Positions 1-9,100 of a DNA stretch of 15,434 bases are shown here, piece by piece. The DNA lies in NCBI GenBank assembly GCA_002371705.1, contig DFGI01000006.1, forward strand, positions 1 through 15,434, written 5' to 3'. Under the pieces are notes generated by a model. The model saw only the letters and a program-made list of their open reading frames with translations, was not told the DNA's origin and searched no databases. Both the position numbers and the translations under genes were made by a program. Position 1 is the stretch's first letter. Each line of letters opens with the position of its first letter. This DNA comes from Bacteroidales bacterium UBA3754 (lineage in GTDB: Bacteria; Bacteroidota; Bacteroidia; Bacteroidales; UBA1715).

Positions 1-72
1 CCGTTTCGTGCTTATTTGTGTACAAGGTGTTGGGGAATACCACAGAAATAAATAAGCAACAAAACGAGACGG
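1..72. repeat. Interrupted inverted repeat at window start
   Basis: Bases 1-9 (CCGTTTCGT) pair with 64-72 (ACGAGACGG), 8 of 9 with one G-T wobble. Bases 10-17 (GCTTATTT) pair perfectly with 50-57. Bases 58-63 form a one-sided bulge and the loop is about 30 bases. The left arm begins at base 1, so the element may continue outside the window. It lies upstream of the res gene. It could be the end of a terminator-like or repetitive element from the preceding unit, or part of the res leader. No tRNA or known RNA fold was recognised. Confidence 0.45.
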
Positions 73-96
73 TTTCACGCCTTTTCTTTTTGTAAC

Positions 97-135
97 GCTT
101 GTTGATGAGAAAAAGAGAGCTGCTCATCAATAAGC
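97..135 (+). promoter_or_regulatory. Stem-loop just before res start codon
   Basis: GCTTGTTGATGAG at 97-109 is complementary to CTCATCAATAAGC at 123-135, 12 of 13 pairs plus one G-T wobble, with a 13-base loop. The right arm ends nine bases before the res ATG at 145. In mRNA the hairpin would sit directly against the ribosome entry region, so it could limit or tune translation of the restriction subunit. That role is inferred; only the pairing is seen. No TAnnTTTG -7 box was found in bases 1-144. Confidence 0.5.
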
Positions 136-144
136 AAGCAAAAA

Positions 145-3072
145 ATGTTTTATAAACTCATAAAATCAAAATGTGACCAATGGCTTTCACAGCCTGATTG
201 CCCAGTTCTGAACCTTGTTAAGTATATTGAAGGTAAGGGAAAAATGCGTGATGCTCAAGTTGATGCTATCAAAACTTACCTTTTTTTTAAAATAGCTTGT
301 GAAAACAATCCTTTGGCAGAACTCCTTAAGTCGGGATGCTTTAATTCGCTTACAGACAGCGAAATTGATGATTTGCCTATGTCGGCGGAGTCTCGTCAAG
401 TTTTCAAATCGAATCCTGCAATAGTTGCCTTGTATGAATTTGCCACAATAAAAGATGACCAAGGTAATATAGTTGCAGAGCAATTAGCCGATTCATTATT
501 AAAAAAAACGCAAGAAATAAAAACAGATGATGTAATCAATAAAATATTCTATGGAGTTAGCTATCCTGATTATGTTTTCAGTTTGCCAATGGGTGCTGGC
601 AAAACATATTTGATGGCTGCGTTTATTTATCTTGACTTGTATTTTGCACAGCAAGAACCAGATAATAAAGCTTTTGCGCATAATTTCATGGTGCTTGTGC
701 CGTCAGGTTTAAAAACATCTGTTATTCCAAGTTTGAGAACCATTCAAGATTTTGACCCCTCGTGGATTATTCCAGAACCTGCCGCAAGCAAACTTAAACA
801 AGAACTTAAGTTTGAAATGCTTGATGAAAATAAAAGCGCCAACAAATCTAACCGTACCAAGAATCCGAATGTTCAGAAAATTGCCATACATGAACCACTA
901 AGTGAACTATTTGGTCTTGTTGCAATTACCAATGCGGAGAAAGTAATTCTTGACAGAATAGATAACAAAGACGGACTTTTTGATTTTCATGAAGAATCTG
1001 AAGACGAGAAAGACAGAGTAGCAAATGAACTGCGCAACAAAATCGGTAAAATCCCAAATCTGAGCATTTTGATAGACGAAGTGCACCACGTGGCATCGTC
1101 CAACGACGACAACGAGGCAAAACTACGCTCGGTAGTAAGTAAGTGGACAAAAAATAATACCATAACAACCGTACTCGGATTCTCAGGAACACCATACTTG
1201 GACAAAAAAGAAACGATAAACATTACTGACGGGCAAACGTTTAAGACGGCAGAAATGTCAAACATTGTTAATTATTATCCGCTCGCAAATGGCATTGGCA
1301 ACTTTTTGAAAGTTCCCAAGATTATTAAATCTGACAGCAATAACCGCACTGAAATTGTAGAAAATGGTGTTCGCAAGTTCTTCGAACTCTATAAAGACAC
1401 AATTTACGACAACGGTACTTGCGCAAAACTTGGCATTTATTGCGGAACTATAGAAAACCTTGAGGAAATAATTAATCCTCTTGTAAGCCAAATCTGCACG
1501 GAGATTGGGTTGAATCCCGATGAGGCTATATTGAAATTTCACGATGGCAACAAGAAATACCCTGAACCCAATAACGCTCGCACTGAATTTGCAGCATTGG
1601 ACAAAGCATTGTCTAAGAAAAGAATCGTCTTGCTTGTTCAGATTGGCAAAGAGGGATGGGATTGCAGAAGTCTGACAGGAATAATATTGTCGCAGGAAAA
1701 AGATTGTCCACAAAAGATGGTTTTGCAGACTTCGTGCCGTTGCTTGCGAGAAGTTTCATCGGCCAAAGATGAAAATGCGCTTATATATCTCAATGCACAG
1801 AATTACAAATATTTAGATGAGCAATTGCAAAAGCAACAGCATATCACAATCGACGAATTTCAAAAGAGGGGCAAACGAGGAGAAACAGTTACTCTGAACC
1901 GCTACGACCGCACAGATTATTTACAGTTGCCGAAGATGGATTTTTACCAGTTGCACGTGAATTATTCTGAGGAAACCACAACTACGGCAACACTAAAAAC
2001 CACAATTCAAGAAATCTCTGTTTCGGCAGAAACAGCAAAAGTCCAAAATAGAATAGAAACAGAATGGAAAATAACCACAAGCGGCTTAGAATGTGTAACA
2101 ACGCAAGTTGACGAGAAAGAACATGGAACAGAACATGCGGATTTTAATCAGTGGCTCTATCAGATTTCAAAAGAGAGTTTTGGTAATCTGTCGATGCAAG
2201 ATTTATTGGCTCAATCAGATGCATTGACCAAAGTTTTTGCAACAATAACATATAGGACAAAGGAAGGAGACCAGCGTTTCAGCTCACATTTCAATATAGC
2301 CATAGTAAACGCAAACATTCGCAAGGCGTTTTACGACAAGCGTGTTTTGAAAGTAACAGATGAATTGATTAGCGAAAAAGCTGAATTGGTACACATTAGC
2401 AACATAAAGGATTTTTCACCTATCGAAATAGCCAAAACTGACGAGCCGAAATATTACCCGGACAAGCAAAAAGTAGAAAACATTCACAAAGAGGACAATG
2501 GCGAGATTTTGATTGACGATAAAACCCAGAATGCTATCGCAGCGTTGGAAGCGGCAGGGCAAACTGGCATGGCAGATAGTTTGCGCAGACAAAACTCTTC
2601 CGATTCCAATAAGGATATTTCATATCACTATATGCCGTATCGGGTTGATAGTGCTTTTGAATCTAAGTTTCTTGCCGAGGTCTTGACATTGCAAAGTGTA
2701 AAAGACAACAAGTTGGAGGTGTATTACAACGGCGACGGACAGTTTACCGAGTTTCGTATCGACTGTTATAAGCAAAACGACAAAAAGCAATGGGGATACA
2801 TTGGCAAATACACGCCTGATTTCTTGATAATCAAACGTGATGGAAAAGATAAGATTCACAAGGCTTTGATAGTGGAAACCAAAGGCGAAATCTATGCTAC
2901 GGACGAAAAATTCAAAAGCAGAAAAGCCTTTGTAGAGTCGGAATTTCTAAAAGCAAACAACGACAAATTCGGGTACAAGCGTTTCGACTATCTCTATTTG
3001 GAAGACACTTTGAGTGAGACCGAGCGGATAACCAAAACCAACGAAATAATAACATCATTTTTCAATGAATAA
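145..3072 (+). CDS. res: Type III restriction enzyme, Res (helicase-nuclease) subunit
   Basis: The 975-residue product is the usual size for a type III Res subunit. An SF2 helicase core is visible: Walker A PMGAGKT at residues 148-154, Walker B/DEAH-like DEVH at 311-314, motif III SGTP at 347-350, GKEGWD at 501-506 and a motif VI-like QTSCRCLRE at 528-536. A PD-(D/E)XK nuclease lies at the C-terminus, with PD at 891-892 and ETK at 911-913. In this family Res binds Mod, translocates or switches on DNA using ATP, and cuts near convergent unmethylated sites. No frameshift or missing catalytic residue is seen, so it appears intact. The ATG at 145 follows an A-rich tract and is the first start in the frame. 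The mod gene follows 12 nt after the stop, implying co-transcription. The order res-mod is the reverse of the EcoP1/EcoP15 arrangement. Family assignment is firm; specificity is unknown. Confidence 0.93.
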   Translation: MFYKLIKSKCDQWLSQPDCPVLNLVKYIEGKGKMRDAQVDAIKTYLFFKIACENNPLAELLKSGCFNSLTDSEIDDLPMSAESRQVFKSNPAIVALYEFATIKDDQGNIVAEQLADSLLKKTQEIKTDDVINKIFYGVSYPDYVFSLPMGAGKTYLMAAFIYLDLYFAQQEPDNKAFAHNFMVLVPSGLKTSVIPSLRTIQDFDPSWIIPEPAASKLKQELKFEMLDENKSANKSNRTKNPNVQKIAIHEPLSELFGLVAITNAEKVILDRIDNKDGLFDFHEESEDEKDRVANELRNKIGKIPNLSILIDEVHHVASSNDDNEAKLRSVVSKWTKNNTITTVLGFSGTPYLDKKETINITDGQTFKTAEMSNIVNYYPLANGIGNFLKVPKIIKSDSNNRTEIVENGVRKFFELYKDTIYDNGTCAKLGIYCGTIENLEEIINPLVSQICTEIGLNPDEAILKFHDGNKKYPEPNNARTEFAALDKALSKKRIVLLVQIGKEGWDCRSLTGIILSQEKDCPQKMVLQTSCRCLREVSSAKDENALIYLNAQNYKYLDEQLQKQQHITIDEFQKRGKRGETVTLNRYDRTDYLQLPKMDFYQLHVNYSEETTTTATLKTTIQEISVSAETAKVQNRIETEWKITTSGLECVTTQVDEKEHGTEHADFNQWLYQISKESFGNLSMQDLLAQSDALTKVFATITYRTKEGDQRFSSHFNIAIVNANIRKAFYDKRVLKVTDELISEKAELVHISNIKDFSPIEIAKTDEPKYYPDKQKVENIHKEDNGEILIDDKTQNAIAALEAAGQTGMADSLRRQNSSDSNKDISYHYMPYRVDSAFESKFLAEVLTLQSVKDNKLEVYYNGDGQFTEFRIDCYKQNDKKQWGYIGKYTPDFLIIKRDGKDKIHKALIVETKGEIYATDEKFKSRKAFVESEFLKANNDKFGYKRFDYLYLEDTLSETERITKTNEIITSFFNE

Positions 3073-3084
3073 AAACAACGAACA

Positions 3085-4980
3085 ATGGCAGTAAAATACA
3101 TTCCGTTCTTTCCAGAACCAATTGAAGGACAAGCAATTCTTGGCAATTTTAGCCGAACTTTGCGCTATAAAGGTAACACTGATGTAAAGGGTCGTCTGCA
3201 ACGTGGTATGCCATACTACGAAGTGGAAACCGTAGAGACAGTAGGTGAACAATCCACCGAGAATATGGTTATACGAGGCGAATGCCTTTCTGCTTGTGCA
3301 TATCTTAAAGATAGTGGTATTAAAGTAGATTTGGTATATATCGACCCGCCTTTTGCCAGCGGTGCCGACTATGCCAAGAAAGTCTATATCCGTCGCAATC
3401 CCCAAATTGCAGAGGCGATAGCAAAAGCGGAGGAAGAACTCGACATTGACGAACTCAAAGCCTTTGAAGAAAAAATGTACGGTGATGTTTGGGACAAGGA
3501 GAAATACTTGAATTGGATGTACGAAAATCTCTACGCCATCAAAAGTGTAATGAGCGAAACAGCCAGCATTTACGTGCATCTCGACCACCATATTGGGCAT
3601 TATGTGAAGATTTTGATGGATGAAATTTTTGGGGAGGATAATTTTCAAAGAGAAATCATTTGGGATATTCAGGTCTTGTCTGGTTTTAAAACACTTGCTC
3701 CAAATTGGGTAAGAGGACACGATGTCATCTATTATTATTCGAATAACGATGATCGGGTTTTTAATAAAATATTTCTGCCACATACTGAGAAATATTTGAA
3801 GATGTTTAATCGTGAAGATGCAAATGGCAGAAAATATATGGTCGCGCACGGACAAACACGATATTTGGATGAATTGAAAGACGGGAAACCTTGTGGAGAT
3901 GTTTGGAATGACATTATGTCTTTTCAACAACAACCAACTTCCGCTGAAAAAGTCGATTATGCCACGCAAAAGCCCGAAACCTTATTAGAGCGCATTATCA
4001 AAGCAAGTAGCGACGAAGGAATGGTAGTTGCCGATTTCTTTGGTGGCAGCGGCGTAACAGCAAAAGTAGCCAACGACTTAGGCAGAAAGTTCATTCATTG
4101 CGACATTGGCATCAACAGCATACAAACCACACGTGACAGATTAGTGGCTGCTGGATCAGATTTCAAAGTAATGGAAATAAAAGACGGTGTGCAACTCTAT
4201 CGCAACCCCGTGCAAACAATGGAGAAAATAAAGTCGCTAATCCCTGGCTTGAAAAACGAGGACAAGGTTGATGAATTTTGGGAAGGTTACATCAGCGACA
4301 GTAAACTTGGCAAAGTACCAGTGTATGTTCCTAACTTGATGGATAGCAGCAGCAAACTTCTCGACGAAGTGATGATGAACCGCATACTTCACGAGGCTAT
4401 TCCCGACTTGCCTGATGACATTAAGAAAGTGATTATCTATTACATAGATATTACAAGCAAAGAAGAAATCGAAAAATTCATCAGAGATGACAAATCAACG
4501 CTTGTGGAAATAGAGTTGCGCGATTTGAAAGAAGTTCTTAATGATGTAGTGATAGAGGATTTTGCGGAGTTTGAATGTAAAAAAGCAACGCAGGAGTTGT
4601 TAGGGCGGAAAGTAGAGACAGAAGGCTATGTTATTGAGATTAAGAAATTTATGAGTGACCGTGTAATGCAAAAAATCACGGACTACAATCAAAAAGCTTT
4701 TGCCAACGACAAAAAAGGCACGTTCAAGCCAATAGAAATCAGTTCAGATGGTTTAGAACTCATCGAGTTTCTGTCATTAGACTGTACAGCAGACGAAGGT
4801 GAGTGGCATAGCGACAGTGAAATCAATATTGACAAAAATGGCTATGTGATTGTGAATGGTCAAAAGTCGAAGACTTTCTGGGACGGAACCATTCTTTGCG
4901 AAAAGAAACCTTTGCGGTTGAAAATACGGAATATTTGCGGAGATGAAACTGTGTGGAGATTTCATTTTAACGAGAAATAG
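3085..4980 (+). CDS. mod: Type III DNA methyltransferase, Mod subunit
   Basis: The 631-residue product has the beta-class amino-methyltransferase layout of type III Mod. Catalytic motif IV DPPF is at residues 87-90, a variable target-recognition segment follows, TQKPE (motif X-like, with LLERII) is at 294-298, and the AdoMet-binding motif I FGGSG is at 319-323. It should methylate adenine in a short asymmetric site, protect the host DNA and form the recognition part of the Res-Mod complex. The C-terminal ~280 residues are the Mod-specific region thought to contact Res. The ATG at 3085 lies 12 nt after the res stop. No simple-sequence repeat of the sort that phase-varies some Mod genes was seen. 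Bases about 3640-3950, in the recognition segment, read as more AT-rich with different codon choice from their flanks. The gene ends at a repeat-rich convergent intergenic region. Confidence 0.93.
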   Translation: MAVKYIPFFPEPIEGQAILGNFSRTLRYKGNTDVKGRLQRGMPYYEVETVETVGEQSTENMVIRGECLSACAYLKDSGIKVDLVYIDPPFASGADYAKKVYIRRNPQIAEAIAKAEEELDIDELKAFEEKMYGDVWDKEKYLNWMYENLYAIKSVMSETASIYVHLDHHIGHYVKILMDEIFGEDNFQREIIWDIQVLSGFKTLAPNWVRGHDVIYYYSNNDDRVFNKIFLPHTEKYLKMFNREDANGRKYMVAHGQTRYLDELKDGKPCGDVWNDIMSFQQQPTSAEKVDYATQKPETLLERIIKASSDEGMVVADFFGGSGVTAKVANDLGRKFIHCDIGINSIQTTRDRLVAAGSDFKVMEIKDGVQLYRNPVQTMEKIKSLIPGLKNEDKVDEFWEGYISDSKLGKVPVYVPNLMDSSSKLLDEVMMNRILHEAIPDLPDDIKKVIIYYIDITSKEEIEKFIRDDKSTLVEIELRDLKEVLNDVVIEDFAEFECKKATQELLGRKVETEGYVIEIKKFMSDRVMQKITDYNQKAFANDKKGTFKPIEISSDGLELIEFLSLDCTADEGEWHSDSEINIDKNGYVIVNGQKSKTFWDGTILCEKKPLRLKIRNICGDETVWRFHFNEK

Positions 4981-5066
4981 ATTGAGATTATAAGTAACCT
5001 CAAGACAGAGGAAGATATTTAATGTTGTGCGAGCAATTGGGAATAAATTATTGTTACGATTATGTT

Positions 5067-5083
5067 CAAGGCGTAATGTTTTG
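5067..5083. repeat. Partial copy of the 5241-5277 hairpin core
   Basis: CAAGGCGTAATGTTTTG at 5067-5083 matches CAAGGCGTAACGCTTTG at 5251-5267 in 15 of 17 positions. This copy lacks the GC-rich outer arm and does not form the same stem. It looks like a decayed or truncated copy of the hairpin element further right, although chance similarity cannot be excluded at this length. Confidence 0.35.
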
Positions 5084-5105
5084 TTACATTATATAGAAAA
5101 TATTT

Positions 5106-5188
5106 CACCCACAAAGTGCAATATTTTTCAAATAATGCACCTACAAAGTGCAAATTTTTATAAAAATTGCACCTATGAAGTGCAATTT
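5106..5188. repeat. Three palindromic units at exact 32-bp spacing
   Basis: The unit CACC(C/T)A(C/T)(A/G)AAGTGCAA starts at 5106, 5138 and 5170, exactly 32 bp apart. Each unit is a small palindrome of the form TTGCAC-N7-GTGCAA. The third is the best: 9-bp perfect arms AAATTGCAC (5164-5172) and GTGCAATTT (5180-5188). The second has 5-bp arms, and the first has a mismatch in its left arm. Spacers are A/T rich. The array lies between the end of mod and the end of the convergent operon. It could be a REP-like hairpin array, a binding-site array or an RNA 3'-end element. It is not CRISPR-like, because the units are short and palindromic and the spacers are very short. No gene is seen in 4981-5308. 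Confidence 0.7.
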
Positions 5189-5240
5189 GTGGTCAAGTAA
5201 TATTGGGTTAAATTATTGATTCCGAACTGCAATTTCTCTA

Positions 5241-5277
5241 AATTACGCCCCAAGGCGTAACGCTTTGGGGCGTAATT
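5241..5277. terminator. Strong hairpin at convergent gene junction
   Basis: AATTACGCCCCAAGGCG (5241-5257) pairs with CGCTTTGGGGCGTAATT (5261-5277) across a three-base TAA loop. The stem is 17 bp with a single G-T wobble. It lies between the stop of mod on the + strand and the stop of the acidic-tail gene on the - strand, where a bidirectional terminator or RNA-end stabiliser is expected. No clean U-tract follows on either side, so classic intrinsic termination is uncertain. Confidence 0.55.
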
Positions 5278-5308
5278 GCATAAAAATCTTACAGAACTGG
5301 CGACTGCA

Positions 5309-6151
5309 TTAGAAAATATCATCATCATCGTCGTCATCATCATCTTCTTCGTCGTCTTCATCATCATCAAGACCAAGAGAATGTTCATCGTCGATGAAAT
5401 CTATGCCGATTAAATCTTCCTCACGAAGATGTTCGTGGACAATCTGTGAAATTTCGTCGTTCGAAAATGCACGAACGTTTGTTATAATAATATGATTATC
5501 AAGGAAATTACCTAATTCCTCACACGCATCAATTACATCGTTTACAATATCTTTCACTTGTTCGTTGATAGGCACCAACAAAAACAATTTTATAAGATGG
5601 TTTTCAACCGAAAACGACTCCAATTCCGCATTGTGCCGCTCCATCGACGATGTTAATTCATTCCGAATTATCCGTTCCTGAATTTCGGTGAAAAATTCTT
5701 CGTTTTTATGGACAAGACATATAAAATAGCGCAATTTTGTGCCTTTGCCGCCCAATCCCGTCGAAATTAAAATTTGCTCATCATCTTCGAGCAATGAACT
5801 TTCCAACAATAACTTCGATTCTCTATAAGCCATTGATGCCCAAAGTTTTATTTCGCCAACAGCTTCGTTTTTATATTTTTCAAGAAAGCGGAATGTTTCA
5901 ATATCCTCAAACGAAGCCAACATAATCAGAATATCGCGTTTTTCCTCCAAACGGGCATCAGCATCGTACAAAACGGGAACTTTCGCCAACACTTCGTCCA
6001 ACGTAACCACCTGTTTTTTCAGCATTCCCGACCGTTTGAAGTAATTCATCTGAATATCCAAATCAATCTGTTCCTCAATGATATTCAATCGATTAGGATT
6101 CTTTTGGTAGATTTTCTGTATTTTATCGAATAAGTCTTTTTGTGACGACAT
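5309..6151 (-). CDS. Unrecognised protein with poly-aspartate C-terminal tail
   Basis: A 280-residue, probably soluble cytoplasmic protein; no signal peptide or membrane segment is seen. I do not recognise the family. The body (residues 1 to ~250) is predicted mostly helical with charged, leucine-rich segments and a glycine-rich ISTGLGGKGTKLRYF stretch near residue 130. The last ~25 residues are almost entirely Asp and Glu, encoded by GAT/GAC/GAA runs that form a trinucleotide repeat. It is the last gene of the four-gene - strand operon, starting 10 nt after the GH3/beta-lactamase-like gene stops. The tail could act as a nucleic-acid mimic, bind cations or basic proteins, or simply aid solubility. 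Coding status is well supported by length, operon position and codon use; function is unknown. Confidence 0.85.
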   Translation of the reverse strand: MSSQKDLFDKIQKIYQKNPNRLNIIEEQIDLDIQMNYFKRSGMLKKQVVTLDEVLAKVPVLYDADARLEEKRDILIMLASFEDIETFRFLEKYKNEAVGEIKLWASMAYRESKLLLESSLLEDDEQILISTGLGGKGTKLRYFICLVHKNEEFFTEIQERIIRNELTSSMERHNAELESFSVENHLIKLFLLVPINEQVKDIVNDVIDACEELGNFLDNHIIITNVRAFSNDEISQIVHEHLREEDLIGIDFIDDEHSLGLDDDEDDEEDDDDDDDDDIF

Positions 6152-6161
6152 AGTTCCTATT

Positions 6162-9100
6162 TTAAATTATTGCATTATAAATTAATCGTTGAATCCGCGG
6201 ACGCACAGCCGAATCGCCCAGCATAGTGTTCCGCGCGTCTGGCGTAATCCGATTCACTCTATTAGACAAGAAAATGTATATTAAAGATTCATCGGGATCG
6301 ACCCAAAACAACGTGCCTGTGAAACCTGTATGACCAAAACTTGCGGGAGACGTGCAATGGCAAGTTGGGTCCAACTTTTTTCCATCGGGTTCTGGCTTAT
6401 CGAACCCAAGTCCTTTACGGTTGCCGTTTTCGCAAAACGGACACGAGGTGAACAATTTGATGGTTTTCGCATCCAAATATCTTTCATCGCCATACGTACC
6501 ACCGTTGACAAGCATTTGCAGCAATTTAGCCAAATCGTACGCATTCGAAAACAAACCAGCATGACCGCTCACACCGCCCAAAATCGCAGCTCCGCAGTCG
6601 TGCACATCACCCTGCAAAAGTTCACGGCGAAAATACTCGTCGGTTTCGGTTGGCGCAATCTCATTTTTCTGAAACTGTTTCAACGGCAAATATCCCAACG
6701 TGGTTGCGCCCAATTTTGTATAGAAATTCTCTTTTGTAAATTCATCAAGCGATTTTCCCGATAGATTTTTCACCACATCTGTCATCAAATAAAATCCCAA
6801 ATCGCTATATACCACCTCTTTTTGAGGCATCAACGGAGATTCCACTATCAAGCGAAACACCGTGTCGCGGTAGGCGCTGTTCATATACAAGCCATCACGC
6901 AATACAATAGTATGGCTCGAATCCAATTTTGAAGAAAACGCATTCGGGGCATATTGAAAATCATTCCGCAAATACAACTGATAATCAAGCATATAGGGAT
7001 ATTCAGCCGAACGGGTACGTGATTTCATTCCGCGGCCATAATAATTCTGTATAAATGTAGGGGTTATCGCCACACCCGGTTTAAGATACGCCTGATGCGT
7101 CAGCACATCACGCACGATGAGCGTATCTTTATCTGTTCCACGCAGATACGGAAGATAATCGCCCATTGTCTTATCCAAATCAAGTTTATTTTGCTCGTAC
7201 AATTTCATCAAGGAAAGCGCCGTTGCCGCCGACTTGGTCACCGATGCCAAATCGTAGATAGTGTTCGTTGTTACCGAATCCTGCGAAGCGTACGACATCC
7301 GTCCAAACGCTTTTTCATATACAACAACGCCATTTTTCGCCACCAACACCTCACAGCCTGGCATTGCACCATATCCAATGAACGTAGTTACAACAGAATC
7401 AATTTTTTGCAGTTTTTTTTCGTCCATTCCGACTTCTATCGGTTCGCCCACACGCAAACGGTCAATGGCACTGAAAGAAACCCCATCCCCTGCTTGAAAT
7501 CCACCTGCGGAAACAGGCAAATGCCCACTTGCCGGCAATGCGCCAAACAACACTTCGGGAGTGATTTCCTGTACCATTTTCTTAAAATCGTAAGACACCA
7601 CAAGCGTTTCCACATTTGGCATCGCAGCCTTGAAATAATCCAGCGCATACGGATTTGCATGCACAACCATAACCACATTGTTTTCTTTGGCTATGCGCCC
7701 AACAATGTCAACCATCGGCTGCGTGATTCCATATTTTTTACTTGGATACGAACTTGTACCTTGCACATCAAGAATCACCACATCGAACGATTTCAATTCC
7801 TGCAATGTTTTTGGCAATATTTGCTCAAGTGTCCTATAATCATTCGACGCTGGCACAACAAACTGTTTTACAGCCGTTTGTCTCTGTAAACTCTTCACAA
7901 AATATGATGATTTTTCTGTCAGTGAAACAACGGCGAATTTCTTGTCATCCAAATTCTTGAACGGCAACTGCGATTTTGCATCCTTCACAACCGTAATGGA
8001 AGCCTGCACCAACTTTCTATTGATATTCCGGGCATTTTGCGTGTTCAAGTCTTCGTACAAATTCTGCAATTCAACGTGGTTACGTTCCGTGACCCTCATC
8101 CATGATTTTGCAAGCAACACCCGACGGCAATGCTCATCAATATCAGCTTGTTTCACCCGTCCCGACACGAGCGCCTGTTTGATTGCAGCCACCGCCTTAG
8201 AAACATCCATAGTAAACTCCATCACATCGTTGCCCGCAATCAATGCGCGAACTTCAAGTTCTCCCGACGGATACGCATCGGCAACCGCTTTCATATTCAG
8301 CGCATCGGTAAAAATCAAGCCTTGGAAATTCAAGTCGTTGCGCAGTTTGTCAGTTATAATTTTTTGTGACAACGTTGATGGAAGATTTTTTGTTTTATCC
8401 ATCGACGGCACATACAGATGAGCGACCATCACACCAGTTAAATCATTCTTTATCAACCTCTTATATGGATACAACTCATATCGTTCCAATTCATCGGCAG
8501 TACCCGAAACCATAGGCAACGAATAGTGGGAATCGCTGGCGGTATTGCCATGTCCAGGAAAATGCTTGGCTGTTGTTAGAATGCTTTGCGACTGCATTCC
8601 ACGCATATACAGCATACCTTTTTCGGCAACATTTTCCTTCAATTCGCCAAATGAGCGAGAATTTATCACAGGATTTAGAGGATTATTGTTCAAATCGATG
8701 ACAGGTGCGAAATTGATATGGATTCCCATACGGGCGCATTGGCGACCTATTTCCACGCCCATTTCCTCAATCAAATGATTATTTTTTTCATCGATGGCAC
8801 CAAGCTGCAACTGCCGTGGAAACGCTATTGTGCTGTCTAAGCGCATTGCCAGGCCCCATTCCCCGTCTATTGCGACCGTCAACGGGATTTTCGACAATGC
8901 TTGAAATTCATTGGTCATCTGCGCCTGCCGTGCAGGAGAACCCTTAAAAAATATGACACCGCCAATATTGTGTTCCGTAATCATTTTTTTCACCGCCTCG
9001 GCATTGTTTTGTTTTGGGTCGGAATACGCAGCAACCATAAACAATTGCCCGATTTTCTCGTCCAAAGTCAAAGAATTAAAAACCGAATCAACCCATTGTA

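Noticed and set aside
1..72. tRNA or attachment-site remnant at the left edge
   Set aside because: The pairing is a single interrupted hairpin with no cloverleaf, no TTC loop and no CCA-like end.
3055..3969. 304-codon open frame antisense to the first half of mod
   Set aside because: It lies wholly opposite a well-supported methyltransferase gene, its peptide is rich in Phe, Ile and His with no domain, and no promoter supports it. It is a shadow frame.
5106..5188. CRISPR array
   Set aside because: There are only three units, each a ~17-bp imperfect palindrome with ~15-bp AT-rich spacers, and there are no cas genes. This does not fit repeat or spacer sizes.
7095..7889. 264-codon + strand open frame opposite the GH3 fusion gene
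   Set aside because: The peptide is His/Arg/Cys-rich low-information sequence opposite a gene with clear catalytic motifs. It is a shadow of the coding strand.
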